This document shows positions 1 through 5,417 of a DNA stretch of 5,507 bases, piece by piece. The translations under genes were made by a program, and so were the position numbers. This stretch comes from Gemmatimonadaceae bacterium (GTDB lineage Bacteria > Gemmatimonadota > Gemmatimonadetes > Gemmatimonadales > Gemmatimonadaceae). Under the pieces are notes generated by a model. It was not told where the DNA came from and made no database searches. It was given only the letters and a program-made list of their open reading frames with translations. The stretch spans positions 1-5,507 of the forward strand of contig JADGQU010000193.1 in NCBI GenBank assembly GCA_017881545.1. The letters run 5' to 3'. The first letter of the stretch is position 1, and each line of letters begins with the position of its first letter.

Positions 1-378
1 GCCGGGGTGAGTGAGAAGAGAATGGCCGGCATTTTTCTCTCGTACATCGCAACGTCTCCCGAAAAAGAAGGCGTCGCGCGCGCGGGCCTCCTTGCCGAGT
101 TCGGAAAGCTGCGCGACGAGCTGGTAACTGACGACGAGATTGTTCGCGCCAAGGAGTACGTGGTGGGCTCTCACGCAATCAGCCAGGAGAGCGGCGGTGC
201 TCAGCTGGGCGAGATGCTCGACGCCTGGATGTTCGGCGAAGGATTGCACGAGCTGCTCGAGTACGACACGAAAATGCGGGCAGTGACCGCGGATCAAATG
301 CGCGACGTGGCGCAGAAGTACTTCAATCCGGAGCGTCGCGTGGAAGGGATCGTGCGGGGAGTTGGGCGGACGGTGTAG
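1..378 (+). CDS. M16 family zinc metallopeptidase, C-terminal end (5' partial)
   Basis: The reading frame is open from the first base and ends at TAG 376-378, leaving about 125 C-terminal residues of a longer protein. Features typical of the C-terminal half of M16 (pitrilysin/mitochondrial processing peptidase-like) proteins are visible: a strand with YIATSPEKE near residue 16, then helices with ELVTDDEIVRAKEYVVGSHAISQES and a GEMLDAWMFGEGL segment, ending in an alpha-helix (VTADQMRDVAQKYFNPERR) and a terminal strand. The zinc-binding HxxEH motif lies in the N-terminal half of such proteins and is outside the window, so catalytic competence cannot be judged. Bacterial members usually degrade peptides in the periplasm or cytoplasm. 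A GTG at position 7 would be a possible start, but the homology-like sequence implies that the gene begins far upstream. The next gene is convergent. Confidence 0.85.
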   Translation, partial: AGVSEKRMAGIFLSYIATSPEKEGVARAGLLAEFGKLRDELVTDDEIVRAKEYVVGSHAISQESGGAQLGEMLDAWMFGEGLHELLEYDTKMRAVTADQMRDVAQKYFNPERRVEGIVRGVGRTV

Positions 379-390
379 TCTGAGGAACTT

Positions 391-584
391 CAACTGCAAC
401 TACACTGCTGCCCGCTCCCCGCTGAACGCCTACCGCTACCTGCTGCAAACGCCATGACCGCACTGGCGCGGATCAGGGTAAAGTCAACTGCCTGTGCCTT
501 CCTTACCTGGAACGGTCCCGCCCGCTTGCAGCAGGTAGCGGTTAGCGTTCAGCGGGCAGCAGGCGGCAGCGTAGTTTGCAGTTG
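391..584. repeat. Long imperfect inverted repeat between convergent genes
   Basis: The left arm (391-451, 61 nt) and right arm (523-584, 62 nt) are reverse complements over their whole length, with 7 mismatches and one single-base gap, about 87% identity. Several mismatches are transitions that would leave G-U pairs in RNA. The arms flank a 71-nt spacer (452-522). Weaker pairing extends outward to about 384 and 597. The right arm is followed by a 12-bp tandem motif, with TTGCAGTT at 576-583 and again at 588-595. A transcript would fold into a long hairpin, which could stop transcription from both flanking genes. There is no T-tract, so any termination would not be classical intrinsic termination. 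The length and the partial second copy at 3291-3310 suggest an interspersed palindromic element (REP- or MITE-like); that class is an inference. The rest of the 379-601 gap shows nothing else. Confidence 0.8.
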
Positions 585-601
585 CCGTTGCAGTTCCAGC
601 C

Positions 602-2128
602 CTACTGCGCCCCGGCCCGGAGCCCCTTCTCCGCCCGGAGAATCGCGTCCGTCACCGGCCGCAATCGCCCGCCCGGCGCCCGCAGCCCACGAACGGAGTT
701 GTAATCTCCGCCCTCGTACACCACGAGCCCCTTGATCGGCACTTCGGCGGTCGCCCACGCCAGCACGCCCCAGATCGTGCGCAGCTGGTTCTCCTCGCCG
801 TGCACCAGCGGGTATCCGCCCGCGGCAAAGACCCAATGCTCCTTCGGCTTCGGAAACTGCTGCATCCAGCGTTGCGCGACCCGCAGGTGCGTGTCGAGAG
901 ATCTGGCGCCGTCGAATCCGGCGAACAGCGAGAAGCCAACCGCATCCACCGGCGAGCCCGGGCGCGCCGCCCACGCGTACAACGTGCTGTCGCGGGTTCC
1001 GTAACTGCTTATCGGGACGCTGACCTTGATGCGCGGATATATGTAGTGCGCGATGCGCGACGCGCGCGTGAAGTAGTCGATCCAGTACTGTGGAGATTCT
1101 TCGCCGAGTATGCGAGTGCCTTCCTCTAACGGATCGACGGCGGGAATCAGATAATCGGGTTTGAGCCGCCTCGCGATTCGATCGATATCCTTGAGGCGGG
1201 CGATGGTGTAGCCTTCGCGCGACTGCTTGAATTCCTCCTCTCCCTTTTTCGGGTATCCGAGCGCGACGATGAGCAGCGTACTGTCGGACCGTGCCTGTTC
1301 GATCGAGCGCGCCAGTGAATCGAGCGCGACACCGCGCGCTGCTTCCGGATCTACGACGATGCTGATCGCATCGACGTCCAGCGTGTCCGCGAGGGCGAGG
1401 TCGTACTTGATTGCCAGGGGCGGCGGTCCGTTCCTCAGATCAGGAAAGATCTTGAGCCCGATCCGGAAATCTCCGTCGGGATGCTCCTGCAGCTGGTCCT
1501 TCGCGTGCGACGCGTAGCTCCTGATGCCGGCGTACGCGCCGGGCAGCTCTACGACGACGAGCGCGGTCATCGCGATCGCGGCGCCGGCCAGCGCCACACG
1601 CGCGAGACGCGTGAAACCCCACCGCGCCGGAAGCGACGGCGCGAATATCGGAACCTGGATGTAGATCGGATTCCAGAGAGCGGGCGTTCCGAAGAACGTT
1701 CCGAGCATGCTCGCCTGGGCGGCGTTGAGAGCGAGACCGAATTCTGTGGGCGATTGGCCGCGCGTGATGACGAACTTGGTGACTGCCACCGTTGCGATGA
1801 TGAGGTTGTAAACCAGGAGCGGGAATCCGAGCAGCGGCGTCACCAACCGTCGGCCAAGGGCATTGATCGTTTGCACCACGAACAGGAGAGCGGTGAACGG
1901 CCACAGCCACGAGACGAGAATTATCGCGCGCCCGTACAGAAGTGATTGCGCGGTGTAAGCGACAACGAGCGCGGGAACCAGCAGCAGGCCGGCGATTCCC
2001 GTGATCGACTGAAAGCCGCGTGGGATGCGCCGCAGCTTCGCGATTCTGCCTGCCATCAGGATGTCCCACGCGATCATCGCGACCGAGAGGGCGAGGTAAA
2101 TCGTCCCGAGCAGCCTGTGCGAAGTCAT
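602..2128 (-). CDS. Membrane protein with C-terminal TIM-barrel-like (glycosidase-like) domain, function unknown
   Basis: This is a 508-aa protein that I do not recognise as a named gene. Residues 1-195 contain about five hydrophobic segments (roughly 5-25, 41-62, 68-88, 98-120 and 174-195), so the N-terminus is membrane-embedded. Residues 220-500 show an alternating strand/helix pattern expected of a (beta/alpha)8 barrel: FRIGLKIFPDL (221-231), DAISIVVDP (253-261), TLLIVALGYP (284-293), DYLIPAVDPLEEG (325-337), IKVSVPIS (367-374), VDAVGFSLFAGFDG (394-407), HWVFAAGGYP (431-440) and IKGLVVYEGGDYNS (465-478). The last two resemble the final strands of clan GH-A glycosidases, but the Glu usually found in strand 7 is absent. 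The domain probably faces the periplasm. The ATG is preceded in frame by a stop codon (TAG) with only three codons between, so this is the earliest possible start. No Shine-Dalgarno site is obvious. The gene is divergent from the phosphatidyltransferase gene and convergent with the M16 gene. The existence of the gene is well supported; a sugar-related role is inference. Confidence 0.8.
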   Translation of the reverse strand: MTSHRLLGTIYLALSVAMIAWDILMAGRIAKLRRIPRGFQSITGIAGLLLVPALVVAYTAQSLLYGRAIILVSWLWPFTALLFVVQTINALGRRLVTPLLGFPLLVYNLIIATVAVTKFVITRGQSPTEFGLALNAAQASMLGTFFGTPALWNPIYIQVPIFAPSLPARWGFTRLARVALAGAAIAMTALVVVELPGAYAGIRSYASHAKDQLQEHPDGDFRIGLKIFPDLRNGPPPLAIKYDLALADTLDVDAISIVVDPEAARGVALDSLARSIEQARSDSTLLIVALGYPKKGEEEFKQSREGYTIARLKDIDRIARRLKPDYLIPAVDPLEEGTRILGEESPQYWIDYFTRASRIAHYIYPRIKVSVPISSYGTRDSTLYAWAARPGSPVDAVGFSLFAGFDGARSLDTHLRVAQRWMQQFPKPKEHWVFAAGGYPLVHGEENQLRTIWGVLAWATAEVPIKGLVVYEGGDYNSVRGLRAPGGRLRPVTDAILRAEKGLRAGAQ

Positions 2129-2224
2129 CGAGCGAAGCTAGACAGGCTCGCGCGCGGTGGCAAGCAGTCTGACGCGCGTGCGCGCGCTGGCACGCACTCG
2201 GACGCGGCCGTACTTTTCGCTCGC
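2129..2224. promoter_or_regulatory. Divergent intergenic spacer, presumed promoters for both flanking genes
   Basis: The 96-bp gap separates two genes pointing away from each other, so both promoters should lie here or just inside the coding ends. The sequence is very GC-rich and I see no convincing -35/-10 pair. The only AT-rich patch is TACTTTT at 2211-2217, about 10 bp before the plus-strand ATG; if it is a -10 element, the transcript would be nearly leaderless. That would fit the absence of a Shine-Dalgarno site. A 16-bp alternating purine-pyrimidine run spans 2172-2187. The regulatory role rests on position, not on recognised boxes. Confidence 0.35.
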
Positions 2225-2761
2225 ATGGGTCGTCGCGCTCTGTTCAATCTTCCCAACACGATGTCGCTGTCTCGGGTGGTACTGGCGCTCGCATTCGTGC
2301 TCGTGTCGGAACCGTGGGATCGCATCGCGCTCATCGCGGTCGCGGGATTGACGGATTTCATGGATGGCTGGATCGCCCGCCGCAAGAAAACGGTGAGCAC
2401 GGCCGGTGCGCTACTCGATCCGATCGCCGACCGCGTCTTCGTCTTCGTCGCGATATGCGCCTACCTCGTTGAGGGCCAGCTTACCACCGGGCAATATTTC
2501 GTCTTCCTCACGCGTGATCTCGCCACCGCCATCGGGTTCCTCGTCGCCAAAGTTGTTCCGACGCTCCGGCCCGCGGTGTTCAGGGCGAGAATGCTAGGCA
2601 AGATTGTCACCGTCCTGCAGATGATCACGCTGGTGGCCATCATCCTGGTGCCGGAGCTGACCGGGATCATGATTCTGACGATCGGGCTAGTGTCCGCCGC
2701 GTCAATCGTGGACTACACGATCGCGCTCTGGCGTGGACGTGCCCGTTCCAGAGTCGCCTGA
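2225..2761 (+). CDS. CDP-alcohol phosphatidyltransferase, PgsA-like
   Basis: The 178-aa integral membrane enzyme carries the complete CDP-alcohol phosphotransferase signature D-x2-D-G-x2-A-R-x8-G-x3-D-x3-D at residues 44-69 (D44, D47, G48, A51, R52, G61, D65, D69). These residues bind the metal ions and CDP-diacylglycerol. The N-terminus (NLPNTMSLSRVVLA, 8-21) and the later motif GKIVTVLQM (125-133) resemble phosphatidylglycerophosphate synthase, which transfers a phosphatidyl group to glycerol 3-phosphate in the inner membrane. The alcohol acceptor cannot be fixed from sequence, so other members of the family remain possible. About five or six hydrophobic segments follow the family pattern, and the length is typical. 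The frame stays open upstream to 1946, but that part lies antisense to the neighbouring gene and encodes low-complexity charged sequence, so I place the start at ATG 2225, where family-like sequence begins. No clear Shine-Dalgarno site precedes it. The next gene starts 8 bp after the stop, suggesting one operon. Confidence 0.9.
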   Translation: MGRRALFNLPNTMSLSRVVLALAFVLVSEPWDRIALIAVAGLTDFMDGWIARRKKTVSTAGALLDPIADRVFVFVAICAYLVEGQLTTGQYFVFLTRDLATAIGFLVAKVVPTLRPAVFRARMLGKIVTVLQMITLVAIILVPELTGIMILTIGLVSAASIVDYTIALWRGRARSRVA

Positions 2762-2769
2762 CCGCGACG

Positions 2770-3279
2770 ATGGGAAACCGGCAGTGCCTCGTTCGTTCGA
2801 CGCTTGCCCGCATGCTTGTCCTGACGCTGGCCGCGCCCGCGGCAGCGCTCTCGCAGGCCGCCCCGCAGCAGCCGCTTCAAATGGAAGGAAGGCTCGACGC
2901 CATCATCGCCCACACGGCCGGCGTTGAAGCAGGCCTTGGCGTGAGCGTCCCGTCAGGGATCTACGTGCGCTCCGGCCTCGTCGCCGGAATCGGCGCGGGG
3001 CGCCATGGACTCGAGGGCCGAACAGACCTGGTCTCGAGATTCAGCCTGGACCCATTCCGGCAGAGCCGCTGGGCTCCGTACGGCGGAGCCGGGGTGTCGG
3101 GGCGGTACCGTTCCAAGCTCGACGGAGGCTCACGTGCTTACCTGCTGGTGCTCGTCGGCGTCGAGGGACCGCTCCCTGTTGGCCGGACGTCGGGGATCGT
3201 GCCCGCGTTCGAGGCGGGGCTTGGGGGAGGGGCGCGATTCGCTGTCATTCTGCGCCGCGGGATTAACGCTCGACGGTGA
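2770..3279 (+). CDS. Secreted glycine-rich protein of unknown function
   Basis: The 169-aa product begins with a likely Sec signal peptide: basic residues R4, R9 and R14, a hydrophobic stretch LVLTLAAPAAALS (16-28), and a plausible signal peptidase I site after SQA (28-30). The mature part alternates hydrophobic and glycine or polar residues (VEAGLGVSVPSGIYVRSGLV, AGIGAGRHG, YGGAGVSGRYRS, FEAGLGGGARFAVIL), a pattern common in small outer-membrane beta-barrels or beta-rich envelope proteins. It ends in strand-like residues plus an Arg-rich tail (RRGINARR) and not the usual terminal aromatic residue. I do not recognise a family. It begins 8 bp after the phosphatidyltransferase gene and is probably co-transcribed with it. 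No Shine-Dalgarno site is visible, so translational coupling is plausible. A second in-frame ATG at residue 15 would still leave a short signal peptide. Confidence 0.7.
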   Translation: MGNRQCLVRSTLARMLVLTLAAPAAALSQAAPQQPLQMEGRLDAIIAHTAGVEAGLGVSVPSGIYVRSGLVAGIGAGRHGLEGRTDLVSRFSLDPFRQSRWAPYGGAGVSGRYRSKLDGGSRAYLLVLVGVEGPLPVGRTSGIVPAFEAGLGGGARFAVILRRGINARR

Positions 3280-3290
3280 CCTCGACGGTG

Positions 3291-3310
3291 GCAGGCGGCA
3301 GTGCAGTTTG
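3291..3310. repeat. Short partial copy of the 559-578 repeat segment
   Basis: These 20 bases match 559-578, part of the right arm of the long inverted repeat, in the same orientation at 18 of 20 positions; the two differences are transitions. It sits 12 bp past a stop codon in a gap between convergent genes, the same kind of location as the full element. It is probably a decayed remnant, but the match is short enough that chance in GC-rich DNA is not excluded. Confidence 0.4.
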
Positions 3311-3340
3311 GTCGACGAACAGAGGATTCGAGTTGGCGTC

Positions 3341-3370
3341 AAAAAAAAGAAGGGCGCCGAGGGCGCCCTT
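3341..3370 (-). terminator. Rho-independent terminator of the 87-aa gene
   Basis: A perfect 9-bp stem (3350-3358 pairing with 3362-3370) encloses a 3-nt loop GAG. Read on the minus strand, the hairpin is followed by TC and then eight T (complement of the A-run 3341-3348), the classical intrinsic terminator layout. It begins 3 nt after the stop codon of the minus-strand gene. There is no T-run on the plus-strand side, so it would not efficiently terminate the convergent plus-strand gene by this mechanism. Confidence 0.9.
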
Positions 3371-3373
3371 CGA

Positions 3374-3634
3374 TCAAACAGCCTTTCTGACTTTTGGAGG
3401 CTGAGCGAATCTCTCTCCCAGCACCCGAAGCTCAGCTACTTCTGACGGCGACAACTCGTGGTATCGCTCCGTCAGGTAATCCATCGTGTTGTCGAACCAA
3501 TCCTTCTGATCCTCTGGCGCCGAGCCGACTACGCCGCAGCGCATGATCTGCTGGAACAGCTCGTCCCGGGCCTCCGCAAAGGGAGTTGCCGCTCGGACTG
3601 GCTCCTTCCGGAATCTGTTTTTCTGAGTGTTCAT
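3374..3634 (-). CDS. Small hypothetical protein (86-87 aa)
   Basis: This is a small soluble protein with no signal peptide or membrane segment. It starts with a basic, disordered-looking region (NTQKNRFRKEPVR) followed by a helical core: FAEARDELFQQIMRCGVVG, then EDQKDWFDNTMDYLTERYHELSPSEVAELRVLGERFAQPP, and a basic C-terminus. The ordered helices, sensible residue composition and a strong intrinsic terminator right after the stop argue that it is a genuine gene. I do not recognise the family. I take ATG at 3634 as the start; a TTG directly before it (3635-3637) would add one residue. There is no visible Shine-Dalgarno site. The gene lies 81 bp downstream of the alpha/beta hydrolase gene on the same strand, so it may be read partly from that gene's promoter or from its own promoter in the gap. 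Confidence 0.75.
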   Translation of the reverse strand: MNTQKNRFRKEPVRAATPFAEARDELFQQIMRCGVVGSAPEDQKDWFDNTMDYLTERYHELSPSEVAELRVLGERFAQPPKVRKAV

Positions 3635-3657
3635 CAATTCGGTTGAAGTAAAAACGT

Positions 3658-3706
3658 CTATGAAACTGTATTCTGCAATCTACGTGTGTTAGACACCGTT
3701 TCATAG
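3658..3706. repeat. 12-bp inverted repeat between two minus-strand genes
   Basis: CTATGAAACTGT (3658-3669) and ACCGTTTCATAG (3695-3706) are reverse complements at 11 of 12 positions, including a perfect 9-bp core, with a 25-nt spacer. On the minus strand the hairpin would be followed by ACG and five T, so it could act as a weak terminator for the hydrolase gene. Alternatively, the two half-sites could be an operator in the promoter region of the 87-aa gene. The surroundings (3638-3715) are clearly more AT-rich than the rest of the window, as expected for a regulatory gap. Confidence 0.5.
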
Positions 3707-3715
3707 CAAAAAGGT

Positions 3716-4558
3716 TCAGGCGGCAGCCCTTTTTTTGATGAAATCGAGCAACAATTCCGAGAGATGCTCGGGGTTTTCCTCGGGAACGAGCCGCGCCACT
3801 CCCGCCAGCCTCACCAGACTGGCCTCCGGTATGGCGTTCACCAGCCTGTCCGCGAGCTTGGGCTCGACCCACTTGTCCTCGTCTCCCCAGATAATGAGCG
3901 TCGGCGCCTTGATCGCTCCGTAGTCTTCTTCGTCCAGATCAGCTTTGTTGACCGCGCTCGCCAGGGTCAGCAGGTGCTTTGCGCCATCCTTCCCGACGAA
4001 CGGCGCGAGGTAGCGAGCGATGAGCTTCATCGGCATATGCTCCTGATCTGCCACACTGCCCTTGAGTACTCCCTCCAGCAGCGGTGCAGCCCCCATCACG
4101 CCGCGGGTAAGACTGAACGCGAATCGCGCCGTCCGCCGCTGCATCTGGGTGATCTCCCTGGCTGGCAGCTCGTCGAACGCCGGTGTGTTGATCAGCACCA
4201 GCTTCTCGACGCGCTCGGGGCGGTTCGCGGCGAGCTTCATCGCGACGTCGCCGCCCAGATCAACCCCGACAATGACGGCGCGCGACACCCGCAGCACGGT
4301 CATCGCGGCATCGAGGTACTCCGCCTGCGCCGCGATTCCGAAGTCGGCGTCGAGGGGGCGGTCGGACTGGCCGTGCCCGAGCAAGTCCACGGAATAAGCG
4401 GTGTGCCCCGCCGCCGTGATCGCGGGAGCGACCGCGCGCCACAAAAAGTTGCAAGTCCCGAATCCGTGCAGGAGAATGACGGCCGTTCCGCCGTGGCCGT
4501 ACCGCTCGACGTGCATCGCTCCTGGACCGACCGGAGCTCGCAGGACATCAGCTTGCAT
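3716..4558 (-). CDS. Alpha/beta hydrolase with Asp nucleophile position and no canonical catalytic His
   Basis: The 280-aa cytoplasmic protein has a full alpha/beta-hydrolase fold: strand VILLHGFG (27-34) with the HGFG oxyanion-hole motif, SVDLLGHGQSD (56-66), nucleophile elbow VGVDLGG (97-103), strand VLINTPAF (121-128), a helical cap around 130-205, TLIIWGDEDKWVEP (220-233) with acidic residues D226 and D228, and the C-terminal segment LAGVARLVPEENPEHL (251-266). The elbow carries Asp100 and not Ser, as in epoxide hydrolases and haloalkane dehalogenases. In the last segment the family pattern PGAGHLxPEExPE predicts the catalytic His at residue 256, but this is Arg (codon CGG at 3791-3793). 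The substrate is unknown, and hydrolysis by the normal mechanism is doubtful. Start ATG 4558 is preceded by a purine-rich ribosome-binding-like stretch (AAGAGAGGGG, 4575-4566) 7 nt upstream. It is divergent from the DsbA-like gene. Confidence 0.85.
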   Translation of the reverse strand: MQADVLRAPVGPGAMHVERYGHGGTAVILLHGFGTCNFLWRAVAPAITAAGHTAYSVDLLGHGQSDRPLDADFGIAAQAEYLDAAMTVLRVSRAVIVGVDLGGDVAMKLAANRPERVEKLVLINTPAFDELPAREITQMQRRTARFAFSLTRGVMGAAPLLEGVLKGSVADQEHMPMKLIARYLAPFVGKDGAKHLLTLASAVNKADLDEEDYGAIKAPTLIIWGDEDKWVEPKLADRLVNAIPEASLVRLAGVARLVPEENPEHLSELLLDFIKKRAAA

Positions 4559-4628
4559 CTCTATACCCCTCTCTTAGCTTTCGCGTCACAACGCACGCCG
4601 TCAACGCACAGGAAATCAACCACAGAAG
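4559..4628. promoter_or_regulatory. Divergent promoter spacer (hydrolase gene / DsbA-like gene)
   Basis: The 70-bp gap must hold start signals for two divergent genes. On the minus strand there is a good ribosome-binding-like sequence at 4575-4566 and a -35-like TTGACG (complement of 4599-4604), but the matching -10 at a 17-bp spacing is poor (AAAGCT). On the plus strand AGGAAA at 4610-4615 lies 13 nt before the ATG, somewhat far for a Shine-Dalgarno site. Shared regulation of the two genes is possible, but no operator is recognisable. Confidence 0.35.
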
Positions 4629-5417
4629 ATGCCTCCCAACAAAGAACAACCGAAAGACCGGAACGTACGCCCGAAAAACTCCGTGAGGCAGGCCCGCGCG
4701 TCAAATCGGCCAAAAGCGCTCCTCTGGGTCCTTGGTCCGATCGGCCTCGTCGGCGTGGCGGCGATCGGATATGTAGCCACTAAGCCCAAGTCCGGCGCGG
4801 CTGTCGCCAGTGATGTCGCCGACACGACCAACGCCGGACCGGCCCAGGGTTACCTGATAGGCAAAGTCGATGCCCCGGTAAAAATTGTCGAATTCGCCGA
4901 TTTCGAGTGCCCATCATGCGGCGGCTTCGCCACGGTGACGGAACCCGATGTGCGGACTCGCATCATCGACCCGGGCCTCGCCAACCTCACCTTCTACGAT
5001 TTCCCCCTTACCCAGCATCGAAACACGCGTGGGGCGTCGAACGCCGCTGCCTGCGCCGACGAGCAGGGGAAGTTCTGGCCGATGCACGACCGCATCTTTC
5101 AAGGGCAGGAAGAGTGGAATGGAGAGGCGACCGAAGCTCCGAAGCCATTCTTCAAGCGCTACGCCGGCGAGGTCGGGCTGGATGTCGTCAAGTGGGAGAG
5201 CTGCTATGATGCGCGCAAATATCAGAAGCGCATCAACGCCAACCTGGCCGAGGGCATGAGGCGCGGCGTGGGCTCCACGCCGACATTCATCATCGGGAAC
5301 AAGTTGTATCCCGGAATGCGCTCGTACGATGAGCTGAAAAAGCTCGTCGATTCAGTCGCGAAAACCGTGACCCCAGTCGCGCCGGCGGGACCCGCGGCAC
5401 CAGCCGCAAAGAAGTGA
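4629..5417 (+). CDS. Membrane-anchored DsbA-family thiol:disulfide oxidoreductase
   Basis: The 262-aa protein has a basic cytoplasmic N-terminus (residues 1-29, rich in Lys and Arg), one transmembrane anchor (about 30-51) and a thioredoxin-fold domain outside the membrane. The domain opens with the strand VKIVEFADFECPSCG; the active-site pair is C94-P-S-C97. The inserted helical region contains C142 and C192, and the cis-proline loop is GSTPTF (T217-P218). This is the arrangement of the DsbA-like Thioredoxin_4 family, which exchanges disulfides with exported proteins. The two extra cysteines could form a second, structural or shuttling disulfide. The C-terminus is a low-complexity Ala/Pro tail (246-262). 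Start ATG 4629 is the first candidate that gives the positively charged tail before the anchor. The stop overlaps the start of a VKOR-like gene, making this a two-gene disulfide-formation unit. An oxidase role is favoured by that neighbour; isomerase or reductase activity cannot be excluded. Confidence 0.92.
   Translation: MPPNKEQPKDRNVRPKNSVRQARASNRPKALLWVLGPIGLVGVAAIGYVATKPKSGAAVASDVADTTNAGPAQGYLIGKVDAPVKIVEFADFECPSCGGFATVTEPDVRTRIIDPGLANLTFYDFPLTQHRNTRGASNAAACADEQGKFWPMHDRIFQGQEEWNGEATEAPKPFFKRYAGEVGLDVVKWESCYDARKYQKRINANLAEGMRRGVGSTPTFIIGNKLYPGMRSYDELKKLVDSVAKTVTPVAPAGPAAPAAKK

Noticed and set aside
391..597. CRISPR-like array
   Set aside because: There are only two arms in inverted orientation plus a short tandem motif; no regular direct repeats or spacers and no cas gene.
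454..735. 93-codon open frame on the plus strand
   Set aside because: It crosses the spacer and right arm of the inverted repeat and the antisense end of the 508-aa gene; Pro/Ala/Ser-rich with no coding signal.
1440..2069. 209-codon open frame on the minus strand
   Set aside because: Same strand but another frame within the 508-aa gene; the product is Arg/Ala-rich, typical of a GC-driven shadow.
1946..2224. N-terminal extension of the phosphatidyltransferase reading frame (93 extra codons)
   Set aside because: It lies mostly antisense to the membrane/TIM-barrel gene, is rich in charged low-complexity sequence, and family similarity begins only at ATG 2225.
3005..3445. 146-codon open frame on the plus strand
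   Set aside because: It overlaps the secreted-protein gene in another frame and then runs through the terminator and antisense into the small minus-strand gene; Arg/Ser-rich composition.
3717..3727. 11-bp exact match to the repeat segment at 560-570
   Set aside because: It encodes the C-terminal Ala codons and stop of the hydrolase; the match is too short to separate from chance in GC-rich DNA.
3730..3736. Run of seven T (A-run on the coding strand) near the end of the hydrolase gene as a frameshift or slippage site
   Set aside because: It encodes the Ile-Lys-Lys codons of a normal C-terminus and no alternative product of interest follows.
3764..4783. 339-codon open frame on the plus strand
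   Set aside because: It is antisense to the alpha/beta hydrolase and then runs into the DsbA-like gene in another frame; the product is Arg/His/Gln-rich without domain features.
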